From the NCBI GenBank assembly GCA_910584065.1, contig CAJTZN010000026.1:1-51673 (forward strand): a stretch of 51,673 nucleotides of DNA. The letters are read 5' to 3'. The position numbers and the translations under genes were made by a program. Positions within the stretch are counted from its first letter, which is position 1; each line of letters begins with the position of its first letter. Shown one piece after another: positions 25,937-34,722 of the stretch. The notes under the pieces were generated by a model. That model saw only the letters and a list, made by a program, of their open reading frames with translations. It ran no database searches and was not told the DNA's origin. Origin of the DNA: an uncultured Eubacterium sp. (GTDB taxonomy: Bacteria > Bacillota > Clostridia > Lachnospirales > Lachnospiraceae).

Positions 25937-26487
25937 ATAGAAAATCCCTCCTCTCCCAAATACTCCTTTAATTTCTCCCTGATCCGGAACAGCTTTACGG
26001 ATACATTATTTTCACTCATATGAAGATCGTTCGCAATCAGAGTGACCGGATGTGAAAACCAGTAACGGCGCAAAAACAAAACGCGCTCTTCATTACCCAA
26101 TGTCCCGACAAAATCATTTACCACCCTTCCCATTTCCCTGGCAAACCACTCCGTTTCCGCGGACGGAACAGAAAAACAGCCATCCAGTTCTTCCATCGAT
26201 TCATCAAAACTGCTGTCCCGCTTTTTGGCCCTGTTAAACCGGCGCTTGTTCAGGGAAACATTGCGGGCGATCTTGCAGACATAGGCAGAAAATGGATTCG
26301 GCTTTTTCGGGGGAACCGTATTCCACACGCCCAGATATGTATCATTTTCACATTCCCGCGCATCCTCGTTGTTGTTTAAAATATGATGGGAGATATGGAA
26401 TATCAGCTTCCCATATTTTTCTGACAACTCCTTGACCCCCTGTTCCGAACGCTCAAAAAATAAGTTGATTATCTTCTCATCGTCCAT
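25933..26487 (-). CDS. ECF-type RNA polymerase sigma factor
   Basis: 184 residues from the ATG at 26487, 8 nt after AAGGAGG; a GTG at 26496 touches that RBS and is less likely. Region 2 is visible (LIFHISHHILNNNEDARECENDTYLGVWNTVPP) and region 4 as an HTH (FLRRYWFSHPVTLIANDLHMSENNVSVKLFRIREKLKEYL). The partner membrane protein overlaps its end. Regulon and signal unknown. Confidence 0.9.
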   Translation of the reverse strand: MDDEKIINLFFERSEQGVKELSEKYGKLIFHISHHILNNNEDARECENDTYLGVWNTVPPKKPNPFSAYVCKIARNVSLNKRRFNRAKKRDSSFDESMEELDGCFSVPSAETEWFAREMGRVVNDFVGTLGNEERVLFLRRYWFSHPVTLIANDLHMSENNVSVKLFRIREKLKEYLGEEGFSI

Positions 26488-26615
26488 CTCCTGCACCTCC
26501 TTCTACCTATTATCTAACGAAGTCTACTCTAATCTTACTAAATTTTTTTATTTTTTGTCAAATTTTTGCAAGGATTGCCGGCAGCCAGTCGTATTATATA
26601 TAAAAGGCAGTCTAA

Positions 26616-26653
26616 AAGAACAGGAGGAGAAATCCTCCGAAAGAACAGGAGGA
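26616..26653 (+). promoter_or_regulatory. Duplicated RBS with a shared anti-RBS segment
   Basis: A 13-nt direct repeat ending in CAGGAGGA occurs at 26616-26628 and 26641-26653; the second copy is the working RBS of the Cys-rich gene. Between them TCCTCC (26633-26638) can pair with the first copy (GGAGGA 26623-26628, GAAA loop) or with the real RBS (26648-26653). The two pairings exclude each other. Confidence 0.55.
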
Positions 26654-26658
26654 TTATT

Positions 26659-27171
26659 ATGTTTAGAAATTGGAAAAAAACTGCTGTTGCCGCGTTGGCA
26701 GCTATCACACTGACCGGAAGCATCGCCGTTCCCGCTCTGGCACACGGCCACGGATATGGATACGGACACCACAACTCATCCAACCGAACACAATGCTATA
26801 ACGGGAACTGCGAATATCCCGGTCAGAACTGTGACCGGAACTGCGAATACCCCGGTCAGAACTGCGATGGGACTTGTGAATATCACGGTCAGAACTGCGA
26901 CGGAAACTGCAACTACCGTAATCAAAACAACAGCCAGACGAAAGCCACCAAGAAAATAAACGTCAAAACAAACGGCTATTACTGCGAGTACCACGACAAA
27001 ACCCATAAGAAAAAGAGCAGCTGCAAGAATTATTGTAAAAAACATAAGACGATACACGCAAATGGGAAAAGGCACAGCGTATCAAAAAGCAAAGTGTCCA
27101 AACAGAAACTGTCCAAACAGAAATCATCGACACAAAGAACAGCTACACATCATTCGTCTACACATCACTAA
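26659..27171 (+). CDS. Small secreted Cys-rich repeat protein
   Basis: 170 residues from the ATG at 26659. A signal peptide (MFRNWKKTAVAALAAITLTG… cut near VPALA) is followed by a His/Gly/Tyr stretch, then an 11-residue repeat of the type NCEYPGQNCDG, three and a half copies with two Cys each. Next is a further Cys/His segment (YYCEYHDKTHKKKSSCKNYCKKH) and a basic Ser/Lys/His tail. Metal binding or disulfide crosslinking is plausible but unproven. No homolog is recognised. Confidence 0.7.
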   Translation: MFRNWKKTAVAALAAITLTGSIAVPALAHGHGYGYGHHNSSNRTQCYNGNCEYPGQNCDRNCEYPGQNCDGTCEYHGQNCDGNCNYRNQNNSQTKATKKINVKTNGYYCEYHDKTHKKKSSCKNYCKKHKTIHANGKRHSVSKSKVSKQKLSKQKSSTQRTATHHSSTHH

Positions 27172-27177
27172 AATAGA

Positions 27178-27228
27178 AATCCAGGGAATGACGGTGCCAT
27201 GTTTTTCATCATTTCCTGGATTTTTTCT
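27178..27228 (+). terminator. Intrinsic terminator after the Cys-rich gene
   Basis: AATCCAGGGAATGA (27178-27191) pairs with TCATTTCCTGGATT (27209-27222) with one G-U pair, followed by TTTTTTC. Confidence 0.85.
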
Positions 27229-27332
27229 AATATTAGGTTCATGATAAAGAAACAAAACAAAATAATCAGAAAATAGTCGTGATATAAATGGGTTCCTGTG
27301 TTATAATGTCTTCAAAAGAGGAGGCTGTTATC

Positions 27333-29063
27333 ATGGATATAAAACCGTTGCCGGTCGGAGTGGATGATTTTGAAAAATTAATAACGAGAAATTATTACTT
27401 TGTAGATAAAACTATGTTCATCAAAGAACTACTGGACAAAAAAGGAGATGTAAACCTTTTTACAAGGCCACGTCGTTTTGGTAAATCACTGAATATGAGC
27501 ATGCTCCGCTATTTTTTTGAGGACAGTCGCGATGAAAATGGTCAAAAGGTTGAGAAAGCATATTTATTTGAAAATATGAACATTATGAAAAGTGGTGATG
27601 AGTACTTACAGCATATGGGCCGGTATCCAGTCATCAGCCTTTCTTTAAAGTCAGCAAGGCAGAAAAATTATGAAAATTCATATACAATGCTGGTAAGGGC
27701 GATCGCAGGCGAGTTCTTCCGGCATCGGCTCATTCTCGAAAGCGAGAAACTGGCAGAAAAAAAAGAGCGTTATTTATTGCTAATGAGAGAAAAGGCGGAA
27801 CCATCCAGTTACTATGACTCTCTTCGTTTTCTTTCGGAGTGTCTGTTTCTATATTATGGAACTAATGCCATTATACTGATTGACGAATACGATGTACCGC
27901 TGGAGAGCGGCTACCAAAACGGGTATTATGATGAAATGGTTGACTTTATCCGTTCTCTGTTTGAATCGGCGTTAAAAACAAATCTTTATCTGGAGTTTGC
28001 TGTTTTGACGGGGTGTCTCCCTTTCGAATACGGGAAGTTTGCAAAGCAAACTTCGGAAGTCTCGCTTAGCGAGACTTTATTTACAGGAATGAATAATTTG
28101 AAGATCATTTCTATCCTGAATGAAAAATATGACGAATATTTCGGTTTTACGGAAAAAGAAGTAGTTCAGATCTGCGTTGATTATGGACTGTCTCATAAAC
28201 TGGAAACGATCCGCGAATGGTATAACGGCTACCTGTTTGGCAGTACTAATGTGTATAATCCATGGAGCCTGATTCAGTTTGTGGATGATCTGACCGTTGA
28301 TCAAAATTGTTTTCCCTCTTCGTACTGGGCCAACACAAGTTCTAACAGCATTGTTCGCAGCCTGATCGACTGGGCTGATCGAGATGTCAAAGATGAGATT
28401 GAATCACTGATTGCAGGCGGAACGATTGAAAAACCAGTGCATGAAGATATCACATATGATGAAGTATATGCAAACATGGATAATCTTTGGAATTTCATGT
28501 TTTTTACCGGGTATTTCCGCAAGATTCAGGAACGGATGGTGGAAAGACAACGGTATATTACATTAAAGATTCCAAATGAGGAGGTTCGTTATATTTTTGA
28601 AAATAAGATACTCGGATGGTTTTCAGAACAGATAAAAAAACGAGATCATTCCAGGTTGTTCCGCGCTTTTTTAGGGCAGGACGAAGAGACGGTGCGGGAT
28701 GAAATTGAAGAAATGCTCATGCAGACGATCAGCTTCTATGATGCATATGAAAGTTTTTATCACGGTTTTTTGGCAGGAATCCTTTATGGCATAGATGGAT
28801 ATATTGTAAAATCCAATAGGGAAGGCGGAACAGGCAGGACTGATTTATTTATAAAACCGGTTTCCCGGCGGAAAACAGCTTATGTTGTAGAATTTAAAGT
28901 AGCAGGAAAATATACCGAACTGGAGGAAAAAGCAGTCGAGGCACTAAAACAAATTGAAAGTAAGTCCTACGAAAGGGATCTGCATGATGACGGGTACGCT
29001 TCTGTCATTCACTATGGGATTTCATTTTTTGGAAAAAACTGCGAAGTTAAAATTCAGGAGTAG
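27333..29063 (+). CDS. AAA-ATPase-like / PD-(D/E)XK nuclease-like protein
   Basis: 576 residues from the ATG at 27333 (RBS AGGAGG), a full-length member of the family partly seen at 2-1387. The N-terminal part has PVGVDDFEKLITRNYYFVDKT, FTRPRRFGKSLNMSML (Walker A-like) and IILIDEYDVPLE (Walker B-like). The C-terminal nuclease-like part shows FYHGFLAGILYG, KSNREGGTGRTDLFI and VVEFKVA, the D…E-x-K order of a PD-(D/E)XK core. In-frame palindromes interrupt the ATPase part (28034-28077). It stands alone between a terminator and a sigma/anti-sigma pair. Cellular role unknown. Confidence 0.88.
   Translation: MDIKPLPVGVDDFEKLITRNYYFVDKTMFIKELLDKKGDVNLFTRPRRFGKSLNMSMLRYFFEDSRDENGQKVEKAYLFENMNIMKSGDEYLQHMGRYPVISLSLKSARQKNYENSYTMLVRAIAGEFFRHRLILESEKLAEKKERYLLLMREKAEPSSYYDSLRFLSECLFLYYGTNAIILIDEYDVPLESGYQNGYYDEMVDFIRSLFESALKTNLYLEFAVLTGCLPFEYGKFAKQTSEVSLSETLFTGMNNLKIISILNEKYDEYFGFTEKEVVQICVDYGLSHKLETIREWYNGYLFGSTNVYNPWSLIQFVDDLTVDQNCFPSSYWANTSSNSIVRSLIDWADRDVKDEIESLIAGGTIEKPVHEDITYDEVYANMDNLWNFMFFTGYFRKIQERMVERQRYITLKIPNEEVRYIFENKILGWFSEQIKKRDHSRLFRAFLGQDEETVRDEIEEMLMQTISFYDAYESFYHGFLAGILYGIDGYIVKSNREGGTGRTDLFIKPVSRRKTAYVVEFKVAGKYTELEEKAVEALKQIESKSYERDLHDDGYASVIHYGISFFGKNCEVKIQE
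28034..28077 (+). repeat. In-frame double palindrome inside second AAA-ATPase-like gene
   Basis: GAAGTTTGC (28034-28042), AAA, GCAAACTTC (28046-28054), then AAGTCTCGCT (28057-28066) and AGCGAGACTT (28068-28077). It encodes KFAKQTSEVSLSET. The first hairpin is identical in its arms to that in the gene at 2-1387, and the position in the protein is the same. Confidence 0.8.
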
Positions 29064-29077
29064 GAGGTGATGCGCAC

Positions 29078-29572
29078 ATGCGGAGTGAGGAAAACGTGAT
29101 CCGCGCTGTCGAACAATACGCTGACATGGTGCGGCGCATTTGCTATTATTATCTAAAAAATGACGCCGATACGGAGGATATATTTCAAAACGTTTTTTTG
29201 AAATATATGCTGCACGATAAGCCGTTTTACAATGAAGAACATGAAAAAGCGTGGCTGCTCCGTGTTGCGATCAATGCCTGCAAAGACTACCTGAAAAGTT
29301 TCTTCCGGCGCAGCACCGTTCCGTTAGAAGTTCTGAATGAAGTGGCGGCTGAGGTTCCCGAGGAACACAGAGAGGTAATGGAAGCTGTGCTCTCCCTGCC
29401 GAAAAAGTACAAAGATCCCATCTACCTTCACTATTATGAGGGCTACTCGGCAGCCGAGATCGGATCGATCCTGGGCAAAAAAGAAAACACCGTATATTCC
29501 CTGTTAGCGAGAGGGCGAAAACAATTAAAGGAAAAGCTGGGAGGTGAAGGATTTGACGAATCAGATACATAA
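29078..29572 (+). CDS. ECF-type RNA polymerase sigma factor
   Basis: 164 residues. Region 2 (MVRRICYYYLKNDADTEDIFQNVFLKYM) and region 4 HTH (YYEGYSAAEIGSILGKKENTVYSLLARGRKQLKEKL) are both clear. The RBS GGAGGTGA precedes the ATG. It overlaps the following RsgI-like gene by about 20 nt, indicating translational coupling with its likely anti-sigma factor. Confidence 0.92.
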   Translation: MRSEENVIRAVEQYADMVRRICYYYLKNDADTEDIFQNVFLKYMLHDKPFYNEEHEKAWLLRVAINACKDYLKSFFRRSTVPLEVLNEVAAEVPEEHREVMEAVLSLPKKYKDPIYLHYYEGYSAAEIGSILGKKENTVYSLLARGRKQLKEKLGGEGFDESDT

Positions 29573-30350
29573 TGCGTTTGACAGCATCAAAGCGGATGAC
29601 AAACTGAAGCGATCGACAAAACAGTTTATCTCCGCGAAACACGAAGAAAAAGCGCAGTTTTTCCGCAAGCCGGCATTTCGGCGGGCGGCTGCGGCCGTTT
29701 GCATGATCCTTGTGCTGGCGCTTGGCCTCGAAGGCTATTTCTGGATCCAGACGCCGGTTTCCTATATAAGCATTGACGTGAATCCTTCGATCGAACTTGC
29801 CCTCAATCGTTTTAACCGCGTCGTATCAGCGGAAGCATACAATGAAGAGGCAGCAGAAATCCTGAAAGGCTTGTCCCTGAAATGGAAAAATTATACGGAT
29901 GCTATGGAAGAAATCGTGGATGGCAAGGAAATGAACGTCTATCTGACGGATGAAGCCGAACTCGTTTTTACGGTGGCGACAGATAGCGGGCGAAACGCTG
30001 AATTGACATCCGGAATCGAAGCATACTGTGGTAATACCAGGCACAAATGCCACAGCTACAGCGCGGACACCGACATCGTGGATGAGGCTCACGGGAATGG
30101 ACTTTCCGTGGGGAAATATTACGCGTATCTGCAATTGTATCAATATGATGATACGGTGACGGTCGATGAATGCAAGGGGATGAGCGTGTCACATATTCAC
30201 GGATTGGCGGAGGAACATGCGCATTGTGGGGAGAATGGCGGCGGACAGAGCGATGATGGTAATGCACAGGATCCGTCATCGACGGATATGAGCAGCACGG
30301 CGACTGGGCACGGGCAGCACCACCACCGGAATCGAAGGCATGGGGGATGA
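29553..30350 (+). CDS. RsgI-like membrane anti-sigma factor
   Basis: 265 residues from a TTG at 29553, 8 nt after GGGAGG; a GTG at 29544 touches the RBS. The cytoplasmic head (about 45 residues) is followed by a membrane helix (AAVCMILVLALGLEGYFWI). After it come the RsgI-family external motif YISIDVNPSIELALNRFNRVVSAEAYNEEA, a variable sensor part with three Cys/His-containing segments, and a His/Gly-rich end. It presumably holds the upstream ECF sigma factor at the membrane until a signal arrives. The signal is unknown. Confidence 0.82.
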   Translation: MTNQIHNAFDSIKADDKLKRSTKQFISAKHEEKAQFFRKPAFRRAAAAVCMILVLALGLEGYFWIQTPVSYISIDVNPSIELALNRFNRVVSAEAYNEEAAEILKGLSLKWKNYTDAMEEIVDGKEMNVYLTDEAELVFTVATDSGRNAELTSGIEAYCGNTRHKCHSYSADTDIVDEAHGNGLSVGKYYAYLQLYQYDDTVTVDECKGMSVSHIHGLAEEHAHCGENGGGQSDDGNAQDPSSTDMSSTATGHGQHHHRNRRHGG

Positions 30351-30398
30351 GAGGAGAATTGAAAATTTCTTTCCCTTTTCTCCCTCTCCCCCTTCTCC

Positions 30399-31901
30399 CT
30401 ATTCCGTCCGGATCGCCGCCAGCGGACTCAGCTTCATCGCCCGCCGCGCCGGAAAATATCCCGCCAGCATACCCATCAGGGTGGAAAAAGCGATCGCCGT
30501 CAGTCCCAGCCACCAGGGAATCACGGAAATATTCCCGTTGATGCCCTCGGCCGAACCCGCGACTGAATTGAGCACCGCGGACACGATAAACGTAAACCCG
30601 AGTCCGACAACGCCACCGATCAATCCGATCCCCGCCGCTTCCATCAAAAACAGTTTCCGAATGTCCTTCATATTGCAGCCGAGTACTTTCATCACACCGA
30701 TCTCTTTCGTCCGCTCATACGTCGACATCATCATCGTATTGGCAATACCGATCGCCGCCACCAGAAAGGCCACCATACCGATCCCGCCCAGTGTCAGTTC
30801 TACGATCTGCAGGCTCTGCTGAATGGATTCCAAAAGTTCCTTATTGCTGTTTGCCTCAAATCCCATATCCTGAATGGCCTGCGTGACTTCCTCCACATGG
30901 TCGGTTTCATCCACATCGACGACAAACTCCGTATACACCCAGTCCTTCAGCGGCCTTCCTTTGATTTTCGGCTGTCCCGGAACATTTCCCTTGCCAAAAT
31001 TTTTGATCAGGTAATTTTTCAGGGCATCGATATCGACTAACAGGTTCTGGCTGTTCTCGCTGTAATCATCCGGGCCGCCCTCGAGGATCCCGGTAATCTT
31101 TACACGGAACATCACCGTATTATCAGCTTCTGGATCCGACACATCACTCGTACCGATACCCGTATCCGCACCCGTGCCTGCGTCCGTGCCCGTATCCGTC
31201 CCTTCGTCCGCGCCCGCATCCGCATCCGTTCCGGCGCCGTCCCCCGACGCGTCGCCGCCATCACCGTATCCCGTATCCTGACCGACGTCCGCCGTCGTAT
31301 CTGTCGTCTGATTGTCCGCGTTATAATCATAAAATTTCACCTGGCGGACCTGTCTCATCAGATCAATATCCGGCAATTCCCCGGTCGAATAGTAATCGTA
31401 GTACTCATCTCCCAGCGAATAGCCGAAACTGGTGAGTATCGTATTTCCCGCCAGAAGCTGGAGGCTGCTTCCGCCTGCCGCCGGGAGCTCGCCTTTTCCC
31501 AGCTTCTGGCTTTCCATGACCTCTTTACCCACTCCAACCAGCGTCGCATAGCCGCTGTATTTTCCCTGCTCCAGGTTCACATCAAACGACAGAGAAGGAG
31601 ACACACTTTGCACATATTCCATCTGCTCAAACATGGAGAGATTCGAATCGGTGAGTAATGTATCGACATCTGTTTTTCCATTCTCCGACATCATATCACC
31701 CGATGACCGGACGTGGATCTGTGTGGCGGAACCCATGCTCGAATATTCCTCCATCATCATCTGCTTCATACCGACCGCAAGAGAGATCATCGCCACTACC
31801 GACGCCGTTCCGATCAGCACACCGAGAACGGTTAAAAACGTACGCAGTTTCCGCCGCCACAAATTTCCGAAACTCATCGCCATTACATCATAGAAGCTCA
31901 T
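30399..31901 (-). CDS. MacB/FtsX-type ABC transporter permease
   Basis: 500 residues. An N-terminal helix (LRTFLTVLGVLIGTASVVAMISLA) is followed by a large external MacB-type domain and three C-terminal helices (GGIGMVAFLVAAIGIANTMMMS, GLIGGVVGLGFTFIVSAVL, WLGLTAIAFSTLMGMLAGYFPARRAMKLSPLAAIR). The FtsX hallmark STYERTKEIGVMKVLG is present. An unusual low-complexity insert of about 60 residues rich in Thr, Asp, Gly and Ala sits in the external domain (31120-31310). It overlaps the upstream secreted-protein gene by 14 nt and works with the ATPase at 33786-34496. Confidence 0.9.
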   Translation of the reverse strand: MSFYDVMAMSFGNLWRRKLRTFLTVLGVLIGTASVVAMISLAVGMKQMMMEEYSSMGSATQIHVRSSGDMMSENGKTDVDTLLTDSNLSMFEQMEYVQSVSPSLSFDVNLEQGKYSGYATLVGVGKEVMESQKLGKGELPAAGGSSLQLLAGNTILTSFGYSLGDEYYDYYSTGELPDIDLMRQVRQVKFYDYNADNQTTDTTADVGQDTGYGDGGDASGDGAGTDADAGADEGTDTGTDAGTGADTGIGTSDVSDPEADNTVMFRVKITGILEGGPDDYSENSQNLLVDIDALKNYLIKNFGKGNVPGQPKIKGRPLKDWVYTEFVVDVDETDHVEEVTQAIQDMGFEANSNKELLESIQQSLQIVELTLGGIGMVAFLVAAIGIANTMMMSTYERTKEIGVMKVLGCNMKDIRKLFLMEAAGIGLIGGVVGLGFTFIVSAVLNSVAGSAEGINGNISVIPWWLGLTAIAFSTLMGMLAGYFPARRAMKLSPLAAIRTE

Positions 31902-33762
31902 CGTCGATCAACTCCTCTTCCTTCTTCAAACGTTTCTTTTTCCATATGTGATGTACGACCACTGCCGCGATGATCAGGACGACAACGGCCGGGATCACTA
32001 TGAACAGCGGGGAAATTCCCCCGCTCCTGTCCCCTTCTTCGCCTTCCATGATTTCCATGTCCTCTTCCGAATCCATCCCTTCATCCATATCATCCTCAAC
32101 AAAAATGGGCACTTTCTCCTCATAGGTATTGCTGTCACCGGCCGAATTTTCATATGAGATCACGATCGTGCACTCGCCGTCGCTGTCCTCCGGCGTCGCC
32201 TCCACGCCGGTCAGCGGCACATTGGCATAACCGCTCGCGCCAGCCGCGATATTTCCCACAAAGGTTTCCTCGCTGTCAACGCCGTCCCCTTTGCACTGGA
32301 CCGTAACATTGTTTAACGTCCCGGCGCCCATATTGTTGATGGAAAATGCCAGATCGCCCTCACCGCCGACGGACAGCACATCCGGCGGCGTCATCTCAGT
32401 CAGGCTGATGCGGTCTTTGAGCGTCACCGGGATGGACACATTGTCCTGTGAATCAAAGGCGTTTGCCTTTCCATCCTCGTATTCCGCCTTGATGGTCATC
32501 GGATAGGAACGGGAACCCAGACTGGCCGCCGCTTTCATTTTAAAGGAAATCGTCACCGTTCCCTTCGCGCCGATGCTTTCCACATAAGCGGTGCTGGCGC
32601 CGCTGACAGGCAGAAATTCGCCATTTGCTGTAGACAGCGTGAATTTTACATTCTTAACCGCCTGGCTGGCGTTATTTTTTATATGCAGCTTTAAATTAAA
32701 TTTGCTATTCGGGGTGATCTTTTTTACGTCCGTGTCATAGCCCGTAACCATCACGCGGGGCGTGGACTTTTTGTCATTCGCGCCGGCCGCCGCCTCTTTC
32801 GGCTTCTTTCCCTTCAGCCGCACATTGACCGTCTTATCCGCCGTTACCGGCGTCTTCCCTTTCAGGTATGTAATCTTAAACGTGATCGCCTGATAGCCGT
32901 CAGCCACATCCTTTTTCACGCGGAACGTGTAGCGGCACTTTAATTTTTTCGTCCCCTTGGAATGCGTCACCCGGTACGCAGCGCTCGTGCTCTCAAACGG
33001 GAACCCCTCCCCGATCGCCGGCACCACATCGGTGATCTTATACTTAGAACTGTACGCGGTAAAGGCCACGCGGCATTTCCCGCCGTAGCTCCCGTGCGGC
33101 GTACCGCTCATTTTCAGGGAGATATCCCCGTCGGAAGCCGGATCTTCCTGTGCCGGATTGTCCGAAGAATACCCGCTGCTCTTCTTTCCCTTCAGTTTTA
33201 CGCTGACATCTTTATTCACATAATATTCACTGTCATACACCGTCGCATTTCCGTCTGTGCCGCGCCTGCTGTAGACCACGGTAAAACCGGCCAGGTAATA
33301 CCCGGTCTCCAGCGTATCCTTCGCCCGGAACCGGTAGGAACAGTGAACGGAATTACCGCTGCCCGCCGTAACGCGGTACGCCTCATCGTCCATGGCAAAC
33401 GGGAATCCCTCATTCAGGACCGGGTAGATCCGCTCGATCCGCTCGACTTCATATTTCTTTTTCCTGTTTTTATTTCCGGTCGCTGTAAAGGAAATCTCCA
33501 CGTTCCCGCCGGCTTTGGCGCCGCTTACTCTCACGCCGGATATGCTAATATCCGAGGATACGCCGGACAGCATCTCCCCGCTCAGCTCCCCTAAATCCGA
33601 GCTGCCGTTCCCCGGCCCGATGTCATCCCCGGAAACGGTGCCGGATCCATTCCCTTCCTCTCGATCCGGCGCCGCCACCACATTCTGGCACATTCCGAGA
33701 ACGGTCAGAACGCATAACATCAGTACCACTGTTCTTTTCCACTTTTTTACTCTTGTACTCAT
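31888..33762 (-). CDS. Secreted, membrane-anchored multi-domain protein linked to ABC exporter
   Basis: 624 residues with a signal peptide (VVLMLCVLTVLGMCQNVVAA) and a C-terminal membrane helix plus basic tail (LFIVIPAVVVLIIAAVVVHHIWKKKR). Two related beta-rich units (CRYTFRVKKDVADGYQAITFKITYLKG-type) are followed by CARDB/NPCBM-like domains with KNVKFTLSTANGEFLPV and NNVTVQC. It lies between the ABC ATPase and the permease genes and overlaps the latter, so it is probably an external partner of that transporter. Function inferred from context. Confidence 0.75.
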   Translation of the reverse strand: MSTRVKKWKRTVVLMLCVLTVLGMCQNVVAAPDREEGNGSGTVSGDDIGPGNGSSDLGELSGEMLSGVSSDISISGVRVSGAKAGGNVEISFTATGNKNRKKKYEVERIERIYPVLNEGFPFAMDDEAYRVTAGSGNSVHCSYRFRAKDTLETGYYLAGFTVVYSRRGTDGNATVYDSEYYVNKDVSVKLKGKKSSGYSSDNPAQEDPASDGDISLKMSGTPHGSYGGKCRVAFTAYSSKYKITDVVPAIGEGFPFESTSAAYRVTHSKGTKKLKCRYTFRVKKDVADGYQAITFKITYLKGKTPVTADKTVNVRLKGKKPKEAAAGANDKKSTPRVMVTGYDTDVKKITPNSKFNLKLHIKNNASQAVKNVKFTLSTANGEFLPVSGASTAYVESIGAKGTVTISFKMKAAASLGSRSYPMTIKAEYEDGKANAFDSQDNVSIPVTLKDRISLTEMTPPDVLSVGGEGDLAFSINNMGAGTLNNVTVQCKGDGVDSEETFVGNIAAGASGYANVPLTGVEATPEDSDGECTIVISYENSAGDSNTYEEKVPIFVEDDMDEGMDSEEDMEIMEGEEGDRSGGISPLFIVIPAVVVLIIAAVVVHHIWKKKRLKKEEELIDDELL

Positions 33763-33785
33763 ACTGCGAGCCTCCTTCTAAACTT

Positions 33786-34496
33786 CTAAGCTTCTATTAT
33801 CTTTCCATCCTTTATCCGGATCTGCCGGTCTGCCAGCGCCGCCAGTTCCGGATCGTGCGTCACCATCACCAGCGTTTTCTTGCGCTCGCTCAGCACCCGG
33901 CGCATCAGGTCCATCATCTCGGCCGACGTGGCGGAATCCAGATTTCCCGTCGGTTCGTCGGCAAAAACGATACTGGGGTTCAAAACGAGCGCCCTCGCCA
34001 CGCCAACGCGCTGCTGCTGCCCGCCCGACATCTGATTTGGTTTGTGCCTGCGGAATTTTTTCAGTCCCACGAGCTCGATCATTTTTTCCGCCCGCTTCAT
34101 CCGGAGCTTCTTGGGAATCCCCCGGAACATGAGCGGCAGCGCTACATTTTCCACTGCGTTCATCGTGCCGATCAGATTAAAGGACTGAAAGATAAAACCG
34201 ACTTTTTCCCTGCGAAAACGCACAAGCCGGTTCTCATTGTAGGTATCGATCCGTTCCCCCGCCACGGTAATGATTCCTTTCGTCGGTTTTTCCAGACCGG
34301 CCAGCATATTCAAAAGAGTCGATTTACCAGAACCGGACGCCCCGACGATCGCGCAAAACTCCCCCTCAAAGATCTGGAAACTGACGCCGTCCAGCGCGCG
34401 CACGCGGTTTTTCCCGATCGGATAGATTTTGTACAGATTTTTGACATCGATCACGCACTTTGGCCGTTTATCCTGAGCCGTCATCCCTTCGTCCAT
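33786..34496 (-). CDS. ABC transporter ATP-binding protein, MacB/LolD type
   Basis: 236 residues. Walker A GASGSGKST, Q-loop FIFQSFNL, signature MSGGQQQRVGVARAL, Walker B IVFADEPTGNLDS and H-loop VTHDPELA are all intact. The sequence belongs to the group that drives FtsX-type permeases (mechanical transmission of antimicrobial peptides, lipids or lipoproteins). The RBS GGAGGGG is 6 nt before the ATG. First gene of a three-gene operon. Confidence 0.95.
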   Translation of the reverse strand: MDEGMTAQDKRPKCVIDVKNLYKIYPIGKNRVRALDGVSFQIFEGEFCAIVGASGSGKSTLLNMLAGLEKPTKGIITVAGERIDTYNENRLVRFRREKVGFIFQSFNLIGTMNAVENVALPLMFRGIPKKLRMKRAEKMIELVGLKKFRRHKPNQMSGGQQQRVGVARALVLNPSIVFADEPTGNLDSATSAEMMDLMRRVLSERKKTLVMVTHDPELAALADRQIRIKDGKIIEA

Positions 34497-34534
34497 CTGT
34501 GTCCCCTCCTCTCCATGTGATCTTCTACCATTAT

Positions 34535-34563
34535 CTTATAGACTGATAGGAACAATTTTTCAA
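34535..34563 (-). promoter_or_regulatory. Promoter of the ABC exporter operon
   Basis: On the (-) strand TTGAAA (34558-34563), 17 bp, TATAAG (34535-34540). Confidence 0.6.
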
Positions 34564-34722
34564 CTCATTTATCATATCATACATTCCCACTAATTTTGTT
34601 ACTATTTTCTTACATTTTTCATACAAAGCCCCCATGGCGTCCACCAGAGCGATAAAGTGCAACATATATCAAGATTTTCTATTTACCCATATGCTACAAT
34701 GTTCCAGAAGGAGGAAAAAGAT

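Noticed and set aside
33753..34520. 255-codon (+) frame
   Set aside because: Antisense to the ABC ATPase with clear Walker motifs; no RBS or homology.
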